DNA of 64,000 nucleotides, taken from the NCBI RefSeq assembly GCF_014930455.1, contig NZ_JAAIYO010000009.1, forward strand, positions 124,001 to 188,000, written 5' to 3'. Of this stretch, positions 17,835 to 25,213 are shown in pieces; the stretch's first letter is position 1, and each line of letters begins with the position of its first letter. The notes beneath the pieces are model-generated. The model saw nothing but the letters and a program-made list of their open reading frames with translations. It had not been told where the DNA came from and searched no databases. The position numbers and the translations under genes are program-made. This DNA is from Corallococcus soli (GTDB lineage Bacteria; Myxococcota; Myxococcia; Myxococcales; Myxococcaceae).

Positions 17835-18302
17835 ATGGAAACCGATTCCTCACGAACCCGTTTCGAGCAGGACAGAGTCAGGGACACTGGGCGGGCAGGA
17901 GAGGCGCCACTCGGCGCCCTGGTCTCCGAGTTCATCGAGCAGGGCCGTCACCTGCTCCGCGCGGAGTTCACGCTCGCGCGCACGGAGCTGAAGTCCGAGG
18001 CGAAGAAGGCCACGGCCGGTGGCGGAATGGTCGCCGCGGGCGGAGTGGTGCTCCTGCTGGGCGCCATGGCGCTGGTGGCCTTCCTGGTCATCGCGCTCGC
18101 GCAGCTGATGCCGCTGTGGGCCAGCGCGCTGCTGGTGACCGTGTTGCTGCTCGCGGCAGGCGCGGGCCTCGCCGCAGTGGGAGCGAAACGACTGAAGACG
18201 ATCCACGCACCGCGAAAGACCATCCAGACCCTCAAGGAGGACAGCCAATGGGCGAGCACGACGATGCGCTCCGCGAAATCGCACATGCACGGGCACGCAT
18301 GA
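17835..18302 (+). CDS. Phage-holin-3-like membrane protein (cluster gene 2)
   Basis: This is a 155-residue protein. After a polar N-terminus come an amphipathic helix (ALVSEFIEQGRHLLRAEFTLARTELK) and two transmembrane helices (about 62-83 and 90-112), then a basic C-terminal tail. This matches the Phage_holin_3_6 type found as chromosomal, non-phage genes in actinobacteria and myxobacteria. No phage genes surround it, so a role in membrane organisation is more likely than lysis. The 3' end overlaps the next gene by 55 bp. Confidence 0.75.
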   Translation: METDSSRTRFEQDRVRDTGRAGEAPLGALVSEFIEQGRHLLRAEFTLARTELKSEAKKATAGGGMVAAGGVVLLLGAMALVAFLVIALAQLMPLWASALLVTVLLLAAGAGLAAVGAKRLKTIHAPRKTIQTLKEDSQWASTTMRSAKSHMHGHA

Positions 18303-19282
18303 GCGTGCTGGCGGACGAGCTTGGCCGCCGTGCGAACCCCGAGATCCTGAAGGCCCGCGCGAAGGAGTTCGCGCTCGAAAAGAAGGAAGAGGTGACGGAG
18401 CACGCGAAGCACCTCGCCGTGGAGAAGCGCGAGGAGCTGAAACAGCAGGCCCGGGACAAAGTGCTCGACTGGAAATCACAGGCGAAGGAGACGACGATGC
18501 GCAAGACGTATGAATTGGCAGATGAGGCCACCCACACCCCTCGCGGCCTGGGGCTGCTGGGCGCGCTGCTGGGCGCGGGGGTGGGCTCCATGGTGATGAA
18601 GCGGGTCTTCCGCTCCCGCATCGACGAGCGCGGCTACGACGAGCGCGGCTACGACGAGCGCGGCTACCGGATCCGGAGCCATGAGCGGGCCTACGCCGCC
18701 TACGGGTCGGGCCGTGACGTCCCCTACCCCGAGTACAGCGGGGAGGCGGGTGAGCGGGGCCAGGACGAAGGCACCAACCTCAAGGACCGCGCGGCCGGCG
18801 CATTGAGCTCCGCCAGGGAGTCGGTGGGCAGCACCACGGAGAACGTGAGGGAGCGGGTGGGCGGAGCCACGGAGACCCTGCGCGGACGCGTCCACGACAC
18901 GGCCGACGTCGTGCGGACCCGTGCGTCGCACCTGCGCGAGCGCGTCCCGTCGACCCGGGAGCTCCGCGGACGCTCCTCGGACTGGTATGACAAGGCCCTC
19001 CAGGAGCAGCCCCTGGCGCTCGCGCTCGGCGCGGTGGCGCTGGGCATGCTCACCGCGAGCCTGTTGCCCGTGACCAACAAGGAACGCCAGCTCATCGAGC
19101 CCGCCAAGCGCCGCGCGCAGGAGGGGCTGTCGCAACTGGGGGACCAGGTGAGCCAGAAGTTCGAAGGCAGCGACGCGTCCCAGGAGGACGAGGCGTCCTC
19201 CTCCGGCCCGGTCTCCAGGGGAGTCAGCGGCGGAATCCCACCGCTGCCACCGCTGGAGCAGATTGAGCCGAAGGTGCACTGA
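18248..19282 (+). CDS. DUF3618-like membrane protein (cluster gene 3)
   Basis: This is a 344-residue protein. ATG at 18248 has AAGGAGG 8 bases upstream inside the holin-like gene. It opens with the DUF3618-type helix (ALREIAHARARMSVLADELGRR). A highly charged, helical Ala/Lys/Glu region follows, then a short hydrophobic segment (GLGLLGALLGAGVGSMVM), a tandem DERGY repeat, a region of amphipathic 11-mer-like units (SARESVGSTTENVRERVGG) resembling LEA/apolipoprotein helices, and a second membrane helix near LALALGAVALGMLTASLL. It probably organises the membrane with its two upstream partners. LEA-like helices suggest desiccation or sporulation stress, which is inference. Confidence 0.7.
   Translation: MGEHDDALREIAHARARMSVLADELGRRANPEILKARAKEFALEKKEEVTEHAKHLAVEKREELKQQARDKVLDWKSQAKETTMRKTYELADEATHTPRGLGLLGALLGAGVGSMVMKRVFRSRIDERGYDERGYDERGYRIRSHERAYAAYGSGRDVPYPEYSGEAGERGQDEGTNLKDRAAGALSSARESVGSTTENVRERVGGATETLRGRVHDTADVVRTRASHLRERVPSTRELRGRSSDWYDKALQEQPLALALGAVALGMLTASLLPVTNKERQLIEPAKRRAQEGLSQLGDQVSQKFEGSDASQEDEASSSGPVSRGVSGGIPPLPPLEQIEPKVH
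18623..18667 (+). repeat. Three tandem 15-bp repeats (DERGY)
   Basis: GACGAGCGCGGCTAC occurs three times in a row with no mismatch, encoding DERGY x3 inside the DUF3618-like protein. It is an in-frame repeat, so copy number can change without breaking the gene. Confidence 0.9.
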
Positions 19283-19303
19283 GCACCCTCGTGCCCTTGA
19301 AGC

Positions 19304-19352
19304 GTGGGAGTCCTCCGGATCCGGTGTCACGTCACGGTCCGGAGGCCCCCAC
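19304..19352. terminator. Stem-loop between convergent genes
   Basis: CCTCCGGA (19312-19319) pairs with TCCGGAGG (19338-19345), flanked by GTGGG (19304-19308) and CCCAC (19348-19352). It fills the gap between convergent stops at 19282 and 19354. Confidence 0.6.
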
Positions 19353-19353
19353 C

Positions 19354-20385
19354 TCAGGGCCGCGGGAGCAGTCGGGAGAGCAGCGCGAGGCCCGGCGCCT
19401 CCAACGGCACGCGCCCGCGCAACCCGGCGAACAGCGACCAGCCGTGGTCCGACAACAGCACCACGCCCGCGTCCGCGTCCGGCGCGAAGCCCAGGAAGCC
19501 CACGAAGCCGCCCATCACCGACGAGCGCCACACCACGTCATGCCCACGCACCTGGGAGAGGGTCCACCCCAATCCCATGCGCACGGACCCGGCCTCCACG
19601 CGGGGAGCGTGTGTCAGCCGCAAGGCGCGGACGAGGGCAGGCTCACCGCGTCCCAGGTTCGCGTCCAGGAAGCGCAGCTGGTCTCCCACGGTGGAGTGCA
19701 GCGCCCCCGCGCCAGGGAGCGCGGGGAAGGTCCAGGGGGGCACCGGCTTGCCGCGCGCGGTGTGTCCGGGCCGCAGCCGGGGCGCCTGCTCGTCCGTCAC
19801 CCTCGCCATGGTGTCCACCATGCCCAGGGGCTTGAAGAGCAGGTCCCGCAGCGCGTGGCCGTAGTTCAGCCCCGCGCGCCTTGAGAGCGCATGACCGAGC
19901 ACACCCACCCCCAGGAAGGACTCCGCATGGGGGCGCGGCGGTGGGCGCTCCGGGTGGTAGCTCCGCAGGAACTCTCCGAACAGGCCCGCGGAGTAGTGAC
20001 CGAACGGATCCTCCGGGTCTTGCGGCGCCGCATGCAGGTTGGGCGGCAGGTGCGGCAGGCCGGAGGTGTGCGTGGCCAGCTGCTCCACGGTGATGCGCCC
20101 CGCGACGTCATCCACCAGCAGGGCCCGGGGAATCAGCTCCGAGAGCGGCGTGTCCAGCCGCAGCCGCTGGCCTTCCACCAGCACCGCGAGGAGCGCCGCC
20201 GTGAAGACCTCCGTGATTGCCCCCAGGGAGAACACCGCGTCCGTGGGCGGAGGCGTCCCCTTCCCCCGAAGCGCCACCTCGTGGTGCGCCCCCTGCCAGG
20301 TGATGCCCGCGCACAGGGACGCGGAGCGATACCCGCGCAGATAGCGCCGCGTCTCGGCGTGGAGGATTTCGGAGGGATTCGGCAT
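19354..20385 (-). CDS. Beta-lactamase-fold protein lacking catalytic residues (pseudoenzyme)
   Basis: This 343-residue protein has the overall pattern of class C beta-lactamase/AmpH-type serine hydrolases (LATHTSGLPHLP, DLLFKPLGMVDTMARV, GAGALHSTVGDQLRFL, GLGWTL). The SxxK nucleophile motif, normally G-S-x-T-K in FSLGSITKxF, reads GAITE here: Ala56 replaces Ser and Glu59 replaces Lys. The Y-x-N position reads FLGVGVLG, with no Tyr or Asn, and the C-terminal H/K-x-G box reads MGGFVGFLGF. All three catalytic motifs are lost while the frame and the rest of the fold are intact, which suggests a selected non-enzymatic role, such as ligand binding, rather than decay. There is no obvious signal peptide. 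Confidence 0.8.
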   Translation of the reverse strand: MPNPSEILHAETRRYLRGYRSASLCAGITWQGAHHEVALRGKGTPPPTDAVFSLGAITEVFTAALLAVLVEGQRLRLDTPLSELIPRALLVDDVAGRITVEQLATHTSGLPHLPPNLHAAPQDPEDPFGHYSAGLFGEFLRSYHPERPPPRPHAESFLGVGVLGHALSRRAGLNYGHALRDLLFKPLGMVDTMARVTDEQAPRLRPGHTARGKPVPPWTFPALPGAGALHSTVGDQLRFLDANLGRGEPALVRALRLTHAPRVEAGSVRMGLGWTLSQVRGHDVVWRSSVMGGFVGFLGFAPDADAGVVLLSDHGWSLFAGLRGRVPLEAPGLALLSRLLPRP

Positions 20386-20683
20386 GGGGTGATGCGGCTC
20401 TTACGGGCCCCCTGCCCCGCGAAGCAAGCCTCCTGGCCCCACGACGTCAGGTGTTCCCATGCGCCAACGTCCACCTGCTGCGTCGTCGAGTGTTGCTCAC
20501 CGTCTGAGCCTACGGTCCACACGAAGTGCGGGAGAGCCACGGAACCGGGCTACTCCCAGGCGAAGCGCTGGTCCGTGACGAGGACGGGCCACAGAACCCG
20601 TTTTGCGAGGACAACGTCACGACTGAGCCGAGCCCACCGTGACTACGCCTCCTGCGTCCAACCTCGCTCCACGCAAACTGGCT
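20386..20683. other. Gene-poor junction at start of accessory island
   Basis: There is no convincing gene in about 300 bases. GC and codon periodicity fall here relative to the left flank. The only coding-like stretch is a minus-strand run of about 30 codons between two stops near 20570-20640 (VVLAKRVLWPVLVTDQRFAWE), possibly the tail of a lost gene. Confidence 0.4.
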
Positions 20684-22198
20684 TTAAGAGCGATTCCCCT
20701 TTGAGGGCGTCCCCAATCGTCTTCTAGATGGAGCGGCAGATGACTTGGATTTATTGGCAGACGCCTTGCGAGTCGTCTTCTTAAGACTGTGAGGACTGGG
20801 GACACACGCGGACAGCGCAATGGCCACCACTGCCGTCAGGGAAGCTCCCACAATACCTGCTCTTGAACATACCTCAAGCACTCGCATCTGATCTCGCAGA
20901 TGAGGCTGATGGCTACTGCCTTTTTGATGCCTATAAGTATCAAGAACAACCAGGACCGCGACGGAAACATTTTTGCGACTGGCGTATTCGGCGGCTTGTT
21001 GCTTGTGACGCTCAATGGCTTCTCGAGGACTTTCTCCCAGATCATCCACCTTGAGCTCAACAGGAGTATGACCTAGCAGCAGGTCGATACGACCATTGCC
21101 CATTTCGGGCTCACGAAAGACCGCATCCGTTTGGCCACGCAAGAAGCGTTCAAGGGCGTCGTGAAGCACTTTCTCTTTGGCAGTATGATCCAGCTCGGAA
21201 AACTCGGCCTGCCGGTGAATTTTTGCAAACCTAATCAAACTAAGAAGGCTGTCCCAGAACTCAATTGGAGGTGGAGTGCCTGCATGGTTCCTTGAGAGGC
21301 ACGCACTCACTTCGCGAGACAATCCTTCGGCAATCTCCACTATGTCATCAGCCACAGAAAAAGCACCAACGCCGCACATCAAGCGGGCCCTGACTTCATG
21401 CAGCATGGAAAGAAGTTCATTAAGAAACCGCCGTCTAGCAGGTGGCTCCATGGCGCCAAGGCCAGAAAGCCGCGACAAGGTGTGACCAAGAACATCCGGG
21501 GCTTGCCTGACGACAGGAAGTAAACACTGATGCAGTTTTCCCGCCCGGATTGCAGATTTCCCAATACCGTCCAAAGCAAGAACCCAATGTACTTCTGCGA
21601 TTGCATCATCAAGGTGCCGAGGCGCAGCAGGAAGATATGAGGTCCGCGAGCTGGCATGAAGACGCTCAAGGCCGTACTCAGTAGGCGCCAGTTCCCAAGT
21701 TGCAGTTCGACTTGTGCATGCAATGGCACCGTCAGCAGACAGTGCGCGCCGCGAGTCGTTTGAAGGAAAGATTGCGGTGGCTTGCGCAGTGACCCTCTGA
21801 GAAGAAATCGGCCCCATCGTTGTATGCCCGATAGGGTCGGTGAATGATGCCAAGGAATGCGAAACAACAGCGAGCTCTCGACGCACGGCATGCAATCCAA
21901 CGGCGCGCTCGCTGTTGGCGGGCACATATCCTGCCAATTTTGCGCTGATTATGTATACCCCGTGCTCGTCGAGCCCGGCATTCCACTCCCAGATGGTGTC
22001 GTTTGTTGCGCTATCCCATACGACATAGGCTTGTGACCTGCAGTCTGTAAGTGGAAAGGTCAGCCAGCAGGAATCAGGAATGACGATATCCTCTTGGCTG
22101 TTGTTTTCGAGGACCAGGGTTGCGTAATCGTCAACATCGCCATTTTCCTGGACAAACGAACGGCGCTCAAATCTCACAACAAGTGGCAGGGGGGTCAC
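20684..22198 (-). CDS. PD-(D/E)XK-like protein, last gene of a four-gene coupled cassette
   Basis: This 504-residue protein starts at GTG 22198, which overlaps the upstream stop (GTGA); no Shine-Dalgarno is present, so translation probably depends on coupling. Residues about 1-70 look beta-rich (LVVRFERRSFV, ATLVLENNSQEDIVIPDSCWLTFPL). Residues about 170-330 are helical. A PD-(D/E)XK-type nuclease core follows: GNGRIDLLLGHTPVELKVDD, with Asp372, Glu381 and Lys383 in the D-x8-E-x-K order, then a strand AVLVVLD. A hydrophobic segment (GIVGASLTAVVAIALSACV) and a Lys/Ser-rich tail end the protein. DNA or RNA cleavage is possible from the motif, but no overall family is recognised. GC content is lower than in flanking core genes. 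Confidence 0.65.
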   Translation of the reverse strand: MTPLPLVVRFERRSFVQENGDVDDYATLVLENNSQEDIVIPDSCWLTFPLTDCRSQAYVVWDSATNDTIWEWNAGLDEHGVYIISAKLAGYVPANSERAVGLHAVRRELAVVSHSLASFTDPIGHTTMGPISSQRVTAQATAIFPSNDSRRALSADGAIACTSRTATWELAPTEYGLERLHASSRTSYLPAAPRHLDDAIAEVHWVLALDGIGKSAIRAGKLHQCLLPVVRQAPDVLGHTLSRLSGLGAMEPPARRRFLNELLSMLHEVRARLMCGVGAFSVADDIVEIAEGLSREVSACLSRNHAGTPPPIEFWDSLLSLIRFAKIHRQAEFSELDHTAKEKVLHDALERFLRGQTDAVFREPEMGNGRIDLLLGHTPVELKVDDLGESPREAIERHKQQAAEYASRKNVSVAVLVVLDTYRHQKGSSHQPHLRDQMRVLEVCSRAGIVGASLTAVVAIALSACVPSPHSLKKTTRKASANKSKSSAAPSRRRLGTPSKGNRS

Positions 22199-22359
22199 GT
22201 TTTGGGCGGAGATGGAGGTTGAACAGAGGGCTTTTCTGGGGGAGGCTTGCCAGAGCCGCCAGCGCGGTCTTGGGAGGGCTTTTTATTCCCTGACGGCAAG
22301 GGGCTTCCTAGAGTTGCGCCAAATGTAAAGCCATCGTTGCGAGGTGTCTTCGCGGTCAT
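22195..22359 (-). CDS. Small Ser/Gly/Pro-rich protein, cassette gene 3
   Basis: This is a 54-residue protein. ATG at 22359 forms ATGA with the stop of cassette gene 2, and its own TGA overlaps the GTG of the nuclease-like gene. It is a clear paralog of cassette gene 1: both have an FGAT motif (DGFTFGAT here) followed by a Ser/Pro spacer, then GGSG-x-PPP and a Pro/Ser/Lys tail ending PSPPK-like. No signal peptide, Cys or membrane segment is present. It is probably disordered. An alternative ATG 10 codons upstream would overlap gene 2 more deeply; the 4-bp junction is preferred because it repeats at every junction of the cassette. The function is unknown. Confidence 0.6.
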   Translation of the reverse strand: MTAKTPRNDGFTFGATLGSPLPSGNKKPSQDRAGGSGKPPPEKPSVQPPSPPKT

Positions 22360-22580
22360 GTCTTGGACTGATGTTGAGGATCTGGACAAGGAGGGGGAGT
22401 CGATTTGATTGTGGCCGTTCGGTCAGGTGCATCGGGTGGGCGGCTGCCGCGTCCGCCTGCTTGAGGTGAGGCCTGCTGAGAACGTGCGGCGGGCTGTGCT
22501 GAACTGACGCCAAAAGACATCCCCAGGCCTGTGCCAGCGGACGTATCAACGACTAGCAAGACTAATTTGCGGTCAATCAT
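22356..22580 (-). CDS. Small Ser/Gly/Pro-rich protein, cassette gene 2
   Basis: This is a 74-residue protein starting at ATG 22580, which overlaps the stop of gene 1 (ATGA). It differs at the N-terminus (DRKLVLLVVDTSAGT, a short strand or hydrophobic stretch) but then carries the shared core MSFGVSS, a Gln/Ala/Ser spacer, GGRGSRPP and a Pro-rich tail. It is therefore the divergent third member of the trio. There is no ribosome-binding site upstream, so its synthesis should depend on ribosomes finishing gene 1. One Cys lies near the C-terminus. No known domain is recognised. Confidence 0.6.
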   Translation of the reverse strand: MIDRKLVLLVVDTSAGTGLGMSFGVSSAQPAARSQQASPQAGGRGSRPPDAPDRTATIKSTPPPCPDPQHQSKT

Positions 22581-22738
22581 TTTTTCGGTGTGGGGCTTGG
22601 GGGTGGCGCTCCGGAACCACCGATTCGAGGGGAGGAACCATTACTAGGAGCTGAGGGCTTGGATGTTGCGCCGAACCCGAAGCTCTTGCCCATGTCAACA
22701 ACCCCGGGACGCTGAAGCGGGGCGTTCTTTTTTTCCAC
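22577..22738 (-). CDS. Small Ser/Gly/Pro-rich protein, cassette gene 1
   Basis: This is a 53-residue protein. GTG at 22738 is chosen because AGGAGG lies 5 bases upstream (22749-22744); a GTG further out (22786) has no such site. The sequence has a basic start, then DMGKSFGFGATSKPS, a Ser/Asn/Gly spacer, GGSGAPPP and SPTPKK. It lines up with gene 3 over the FGAT core and the GGSG-x-PPP block. It is the only gene of the four with a strong ribosome-binding site and so sets the entry point for the coupled cassette. The role is unknown; an accessory, regulator or partner of the nuclease-like protein is inferred only from linkage. Confidence 0.65.
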   Translation of the reverse strand: MEKKNAPLQRPGVVDMGKSFGFGATSKPSAPSNGSSPRIGGSGAPPPSPTPKK

Positions 22739-23066
22739 GAGAACCTCCTGAGGGTCCAACTGTAGGTTTGGATGGTCAACCGGCACATCCTATCCGGCCG
22801 GTCTGACAGGCCGAGGCAACCCATGCCGTAAGTGAAGGTGCGCAATGTAGCTGCGAGTGTGTGGTGGTCGCCCACTTTGAAGCGAGAGGTGCAGTAGTTT
22901 CAAGCATTTAGAGTGTTGGCAGTGGCGCTGAGCGCTCTTGCGCTGATGGGGCATTCTCAAGCTCCACGGCCTCCAAGGTGATGTGCGGCACGGGTGGTAT
23001 CCACCGCGCATCGGAAGTGCAGGAGCTGAAGCGCCTCGGCTGAACCCTCTCACGCGACAACTACCT
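22739..23066. other. Leader region of the cassette and junction with IS remnant
   Basis: About 330 bases without a supported gene. The part next to 22738 should hold the minus-strand promoter of the cassette and includes the AGGAGG site. A CCGGCCGG palindrome lies at about 22794-22801. The right part shows no coding signal until the IS630 fragment. Confidence 0.4.
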
Positions 23067-23414
23067 TGACGCTCACCGGTGGCGGCGCTGCGTCACTTCC
23101 GCCGCAAGGTGGGCCATCCGCTGGTGGTGGTGTGGGACAGACTGGGCGCCCACCGCTCAAACGAGTTGAAGCGCTTCGTCAAGGCTCACGTCAGGGACTT
23201 CGTCCTGGAGGCGTTTCACGCTTACTCGCCAGAGCTCAACCCCGATGAGGGCTGCAACAGTCAGGTGAAGCGCTCCCTGCTCAATGCCACGCCTAAGTCG
23301 GTAGCAGAGCTACGCCGCCAAGTGCGCGCTGCATTTGTACGCCTCGGCCGCCATCCTGCGGCCCTGCGTGGCTTCTTTGGCCACGCAGGGCTCTCCCTTC
23401 ATAGACTTACCTGA
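23067..23414 (+). pseudogene. 5'-truncated IS630-family transposase
   Basis: About 110 codons match the C-terminal DDE_3 half of IS630 transposases: HPLVVVWDRLGAHRS with the second catalytic Asp, and YSPELNPDEGCNSQVKRSL with the catalytic Glu. A stop lies at 23067 in the same frame, and the N-terminal HTH and first Asp region are absent. No terminal inverted repeats were found. It is inactive on its own and marks past insertion in the island. Confidence 0.8.
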
Positions 23415-23519
23415 AGGAGATTAGAGGGAAGACTGGGCGGGCTGCCTGTGTCCCGAGTAGGGACGGCGCTCTCAAGCGGTCGTCGCAACAGCTGACGCGA
23501 ATACTTCGGCAGGCGTTCG

Positions 23520-23790
23520 TCATGCAAATGTTTGACGCGGACGCCCGTTAAGTTCGTGCGCGATGGCGTCGAACTGCTTGCCGCACAGGGCGCTCAGGTC
23601 CACGCCCTTTGGGAAGTATTGGCGCAGCAGACCGTTGGTGTTTTCGTTGCTGCCGCGCTGCCAGGGGCTGCGCGGGTCGCAGAAGTAGACTTGTACCTGG
23701 GTGTCGATGGTGAAGCGTGCGTGCTCGGCCATCTCCTTGCCCTGGACCCACGGGAGCTCTTCGCGGCGCTCCTGGGATAGGTCGGCGCCT
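23520..23790 (-). pseudogene. Internal fragment of an IS30-family transposase
   Basis: The minus strand reads LPWVQGKEMAEHARFTIDT, then CDPRSPWQRGSNENTNGLLRQYFPKGVDLS and HELNGRPRQTF, the catalytic-core end of IS30 transposases. The N-terminal half is missing and the C-terminal end stops early after RPRQTFA, where intact copies continue with a W-x-x-P-x-E-type tail. Both ends are therefore lost. Confidence 0.85.
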
Positions 23791-23969
23791 GCCCGGGCCC
23801 ATGGAGGCACCGGCCGGAGAGTCGCTTGCAGCCCTCCCAACGCACTGCCCTCGAAGCGGGGGGCTGCATATCCTTCATGACGTAGCCAGGAGCCGCCTCG
23901 GAGCTGGAGTCTTCACCGAGCGATGCTCGGGCGCTCGCACTCCAGACTCGAGGGACAGGAGGGGGCATC

Positions 23970-24296
23970 ATGAAAAGGGGAGCTTGTCTGGCCTCGGCCC
24001 TGGCGCTGCTGGGCGGCACCGCGCACGCCTCGCAGTTCACCGGCCTCATCGACCCGGCAGGGATACGCTTCAGCACGGGGACGTCTCCCGCGCGTGTATC
24101 GGTTGCGGTTCCCATGGTCACCGCATGTGGCGGACAGCGCTACTATGCCTATGAAAACGCGGACAGCGGCCTTGGGGGGCTGTGGACCGAGGCGCTGATC
24201 CAAGCAAGGGTCCATGGTCGGCCGGTCATGATCGTTGGCACCGGCACCTGCGACAACTTCGGCATCGAGAAGATCAGCCATATCGACCTCCGGTAG
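23970..24296 (+). CDS. Secreted protein of unknown family (tandem paralog 1)
   Basis: This 108-residue protein has a signal peptide (about 1-20, ending TAHA) and AGGAGGGGG before the ATG. The mature part has two Cys (about 53 and 93) and a motif set shared with the next gene: FTGLIDPAG, YYAYENADSGLGGLWTEAL, IVGTGTCDNFGIE. At about 88 mature residues it equals only the first domain of its 280-residue neighbour, so it may be a single-domain family member or a partial duplication. No named family is recognised. It is embedded between transposase fragments and the paralog, which suggests acquisition. Confidence 0.6.
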   Translation: MKRGACLASALALLGGTAHASQFTGLIDPAGIRFSTGTSPARVSVAVPMVTACGGQRYYAYENADSGLGGLWTEALIQARVHGRPVMIVGTGTCDNFGIEKISHIDLR

Positions 24297-24370
24297 CCCC
24301 ATGGCTCACGAACGGGCGCCCTGGTGCTCGCGCGGAAGCACGGCAAGTGGACGTCGCGAAGGAGAACGCC

Positions 24371-25213
24371 ATGAGATGGGCAAGCTTTCTCACCGCGCTG
24401 GCCCTGCTCCCTGGCCTCGCCTACGCCTCGGAGTTCGTCGGTCCCATCGGTGCGGGTGCGGAGGGGTTGCGCTTCAGCGCCGGAACCGCGTCCCCGCGAG
24501 TGGCCGTCGCAGTCGCGAAGAGCACTTCGTGCCAGGGCCCGTGGTACGCGTATGAGAATGCTGACACCGGCCTTGGCCGCTTGTGGACGGCAACGCTGAC
24601 CGAAGCACAGGCCCAAGGCCGGCTCGTCAGGATCGTGGGCAACGGTGTTTGCGACGCTTCCGGCGCGGAAGGCGTCCTCTTCGTGGAGCAGCACGGTGCA
24701 GGTTCAACCCACGTCTGTGCCCGGGGCGGCGCGGCCCCGATGATCTCCCTCGACGCCAATCACATGCGGAGCGGCCAGAGCCCGGGCCGGAAATTGATGG
24801 GCTACAAGCTCAGGGTCAATCAGGAGGCGCTCGTGATTCTCGTGGATGATGCGCCAGACCTCCAACCCAACCAGATTCGCCTGGAGGTCGACCTTGATGC
24901 CGACGGCGCGAGACGGGGCAAGGCCATCGAAGCCTGGTCCTTCTGCCAGGGCTCCAGGACGGGGCTCATCGAAACATCCATGCAGGGCGGCTTTGGTGTG
25001 GGCGTCATCTGCAACCCGATCTCTCCGGCCAACAACTTTCGTTCTGGCTGCACCAACACCCAGAGCATGGTGATCCAGCAGGACACGACGAGCGAACTCT
25101 GGCTGCGCAAACGCGACTGGGCAGGCGTCTGGCACTACGCCGAGGGCATTGACTCGACGCTCTGGAAGGCCTTCGGTGGCCGTTCGCTTCGATTCATCTG
25201 GCTGACGGATTGA
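24371..25213 (+). CDS. Secreted two-domain protein (tandem paralog 2)
   Basis: This 280-residue protein starts at ATG 24371 with AAGGAG 7 bases upstream. It has a signal peptide (about 1-19, LPGLAYA). The first domain (20-115) parallels the whole upstream protein: EFVGPIGAG, WYAYENADTGLGRLWTATL, IVGNGVCDASGAEGV. The second domain (about 120-280) has four or more Cys, acidic strands (RLEVDLDADGARRGK) and a C-terminal SLRFIWLTD. The strong YENADxGLGxLW and GxGxCD conservation suggests a binding surface. The duplicated domain and export signal would fit an effector or carbohydrate-binding subunit, but that is inference. Confidence 0.65.
   Translation: MRWASFLTALALLPGLAYASEFVGPIGAGAEGLRFSAGTASPRVAVAVAKSTSCQGPWYAYENADTGLGRLWTATLTEAQAQGRLVRIVGNGVCDASGAEGVLFVEQHGAGSTHVCARGGAAPMISLDANHMRSGQSPGRKLMGYKLRVNQEALVILVDDAPDLQPNQIRLEVDLDADGARRGKAIEAWSFCQGSRTGLIETSMQGGFGVGVICNPISPANNFRSGCTNTQSMVIQQDTTSELWLRKRDWAGVWHYAEGIDSTLWKAFGGRSLRFIWLTD

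Noticed and set aside
17835-18302. Prophage lysis module suggested by the holin-like protein
   Set aside because: No endolysin, tail or integrase genes nearby; the neighbours are DUF3618-type chromosomal partners.
20684-22198. Assigning the 504-residue protein to the Shedu (DUF4263) defence family
   Set aside because: Only the generic D-x8-E-x-K core matches; the flanking regions show no Shedu-specific signature.
22790-23053. A possible 87-codon minus-strand gene upstream of the small-protein cassette
   Set aside because: Arg/His/Pro-rich with no ribosome-binding site and no codon bias typical of the genome or the cassette.
23970-25213. Tandem secreted proteins as AB5-type toxin B subunits
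   Set aside because: Size, Cys pair and export signal are suggestive, but no specific B-subunit motif could be pointed to and no A subunit is adjacent.
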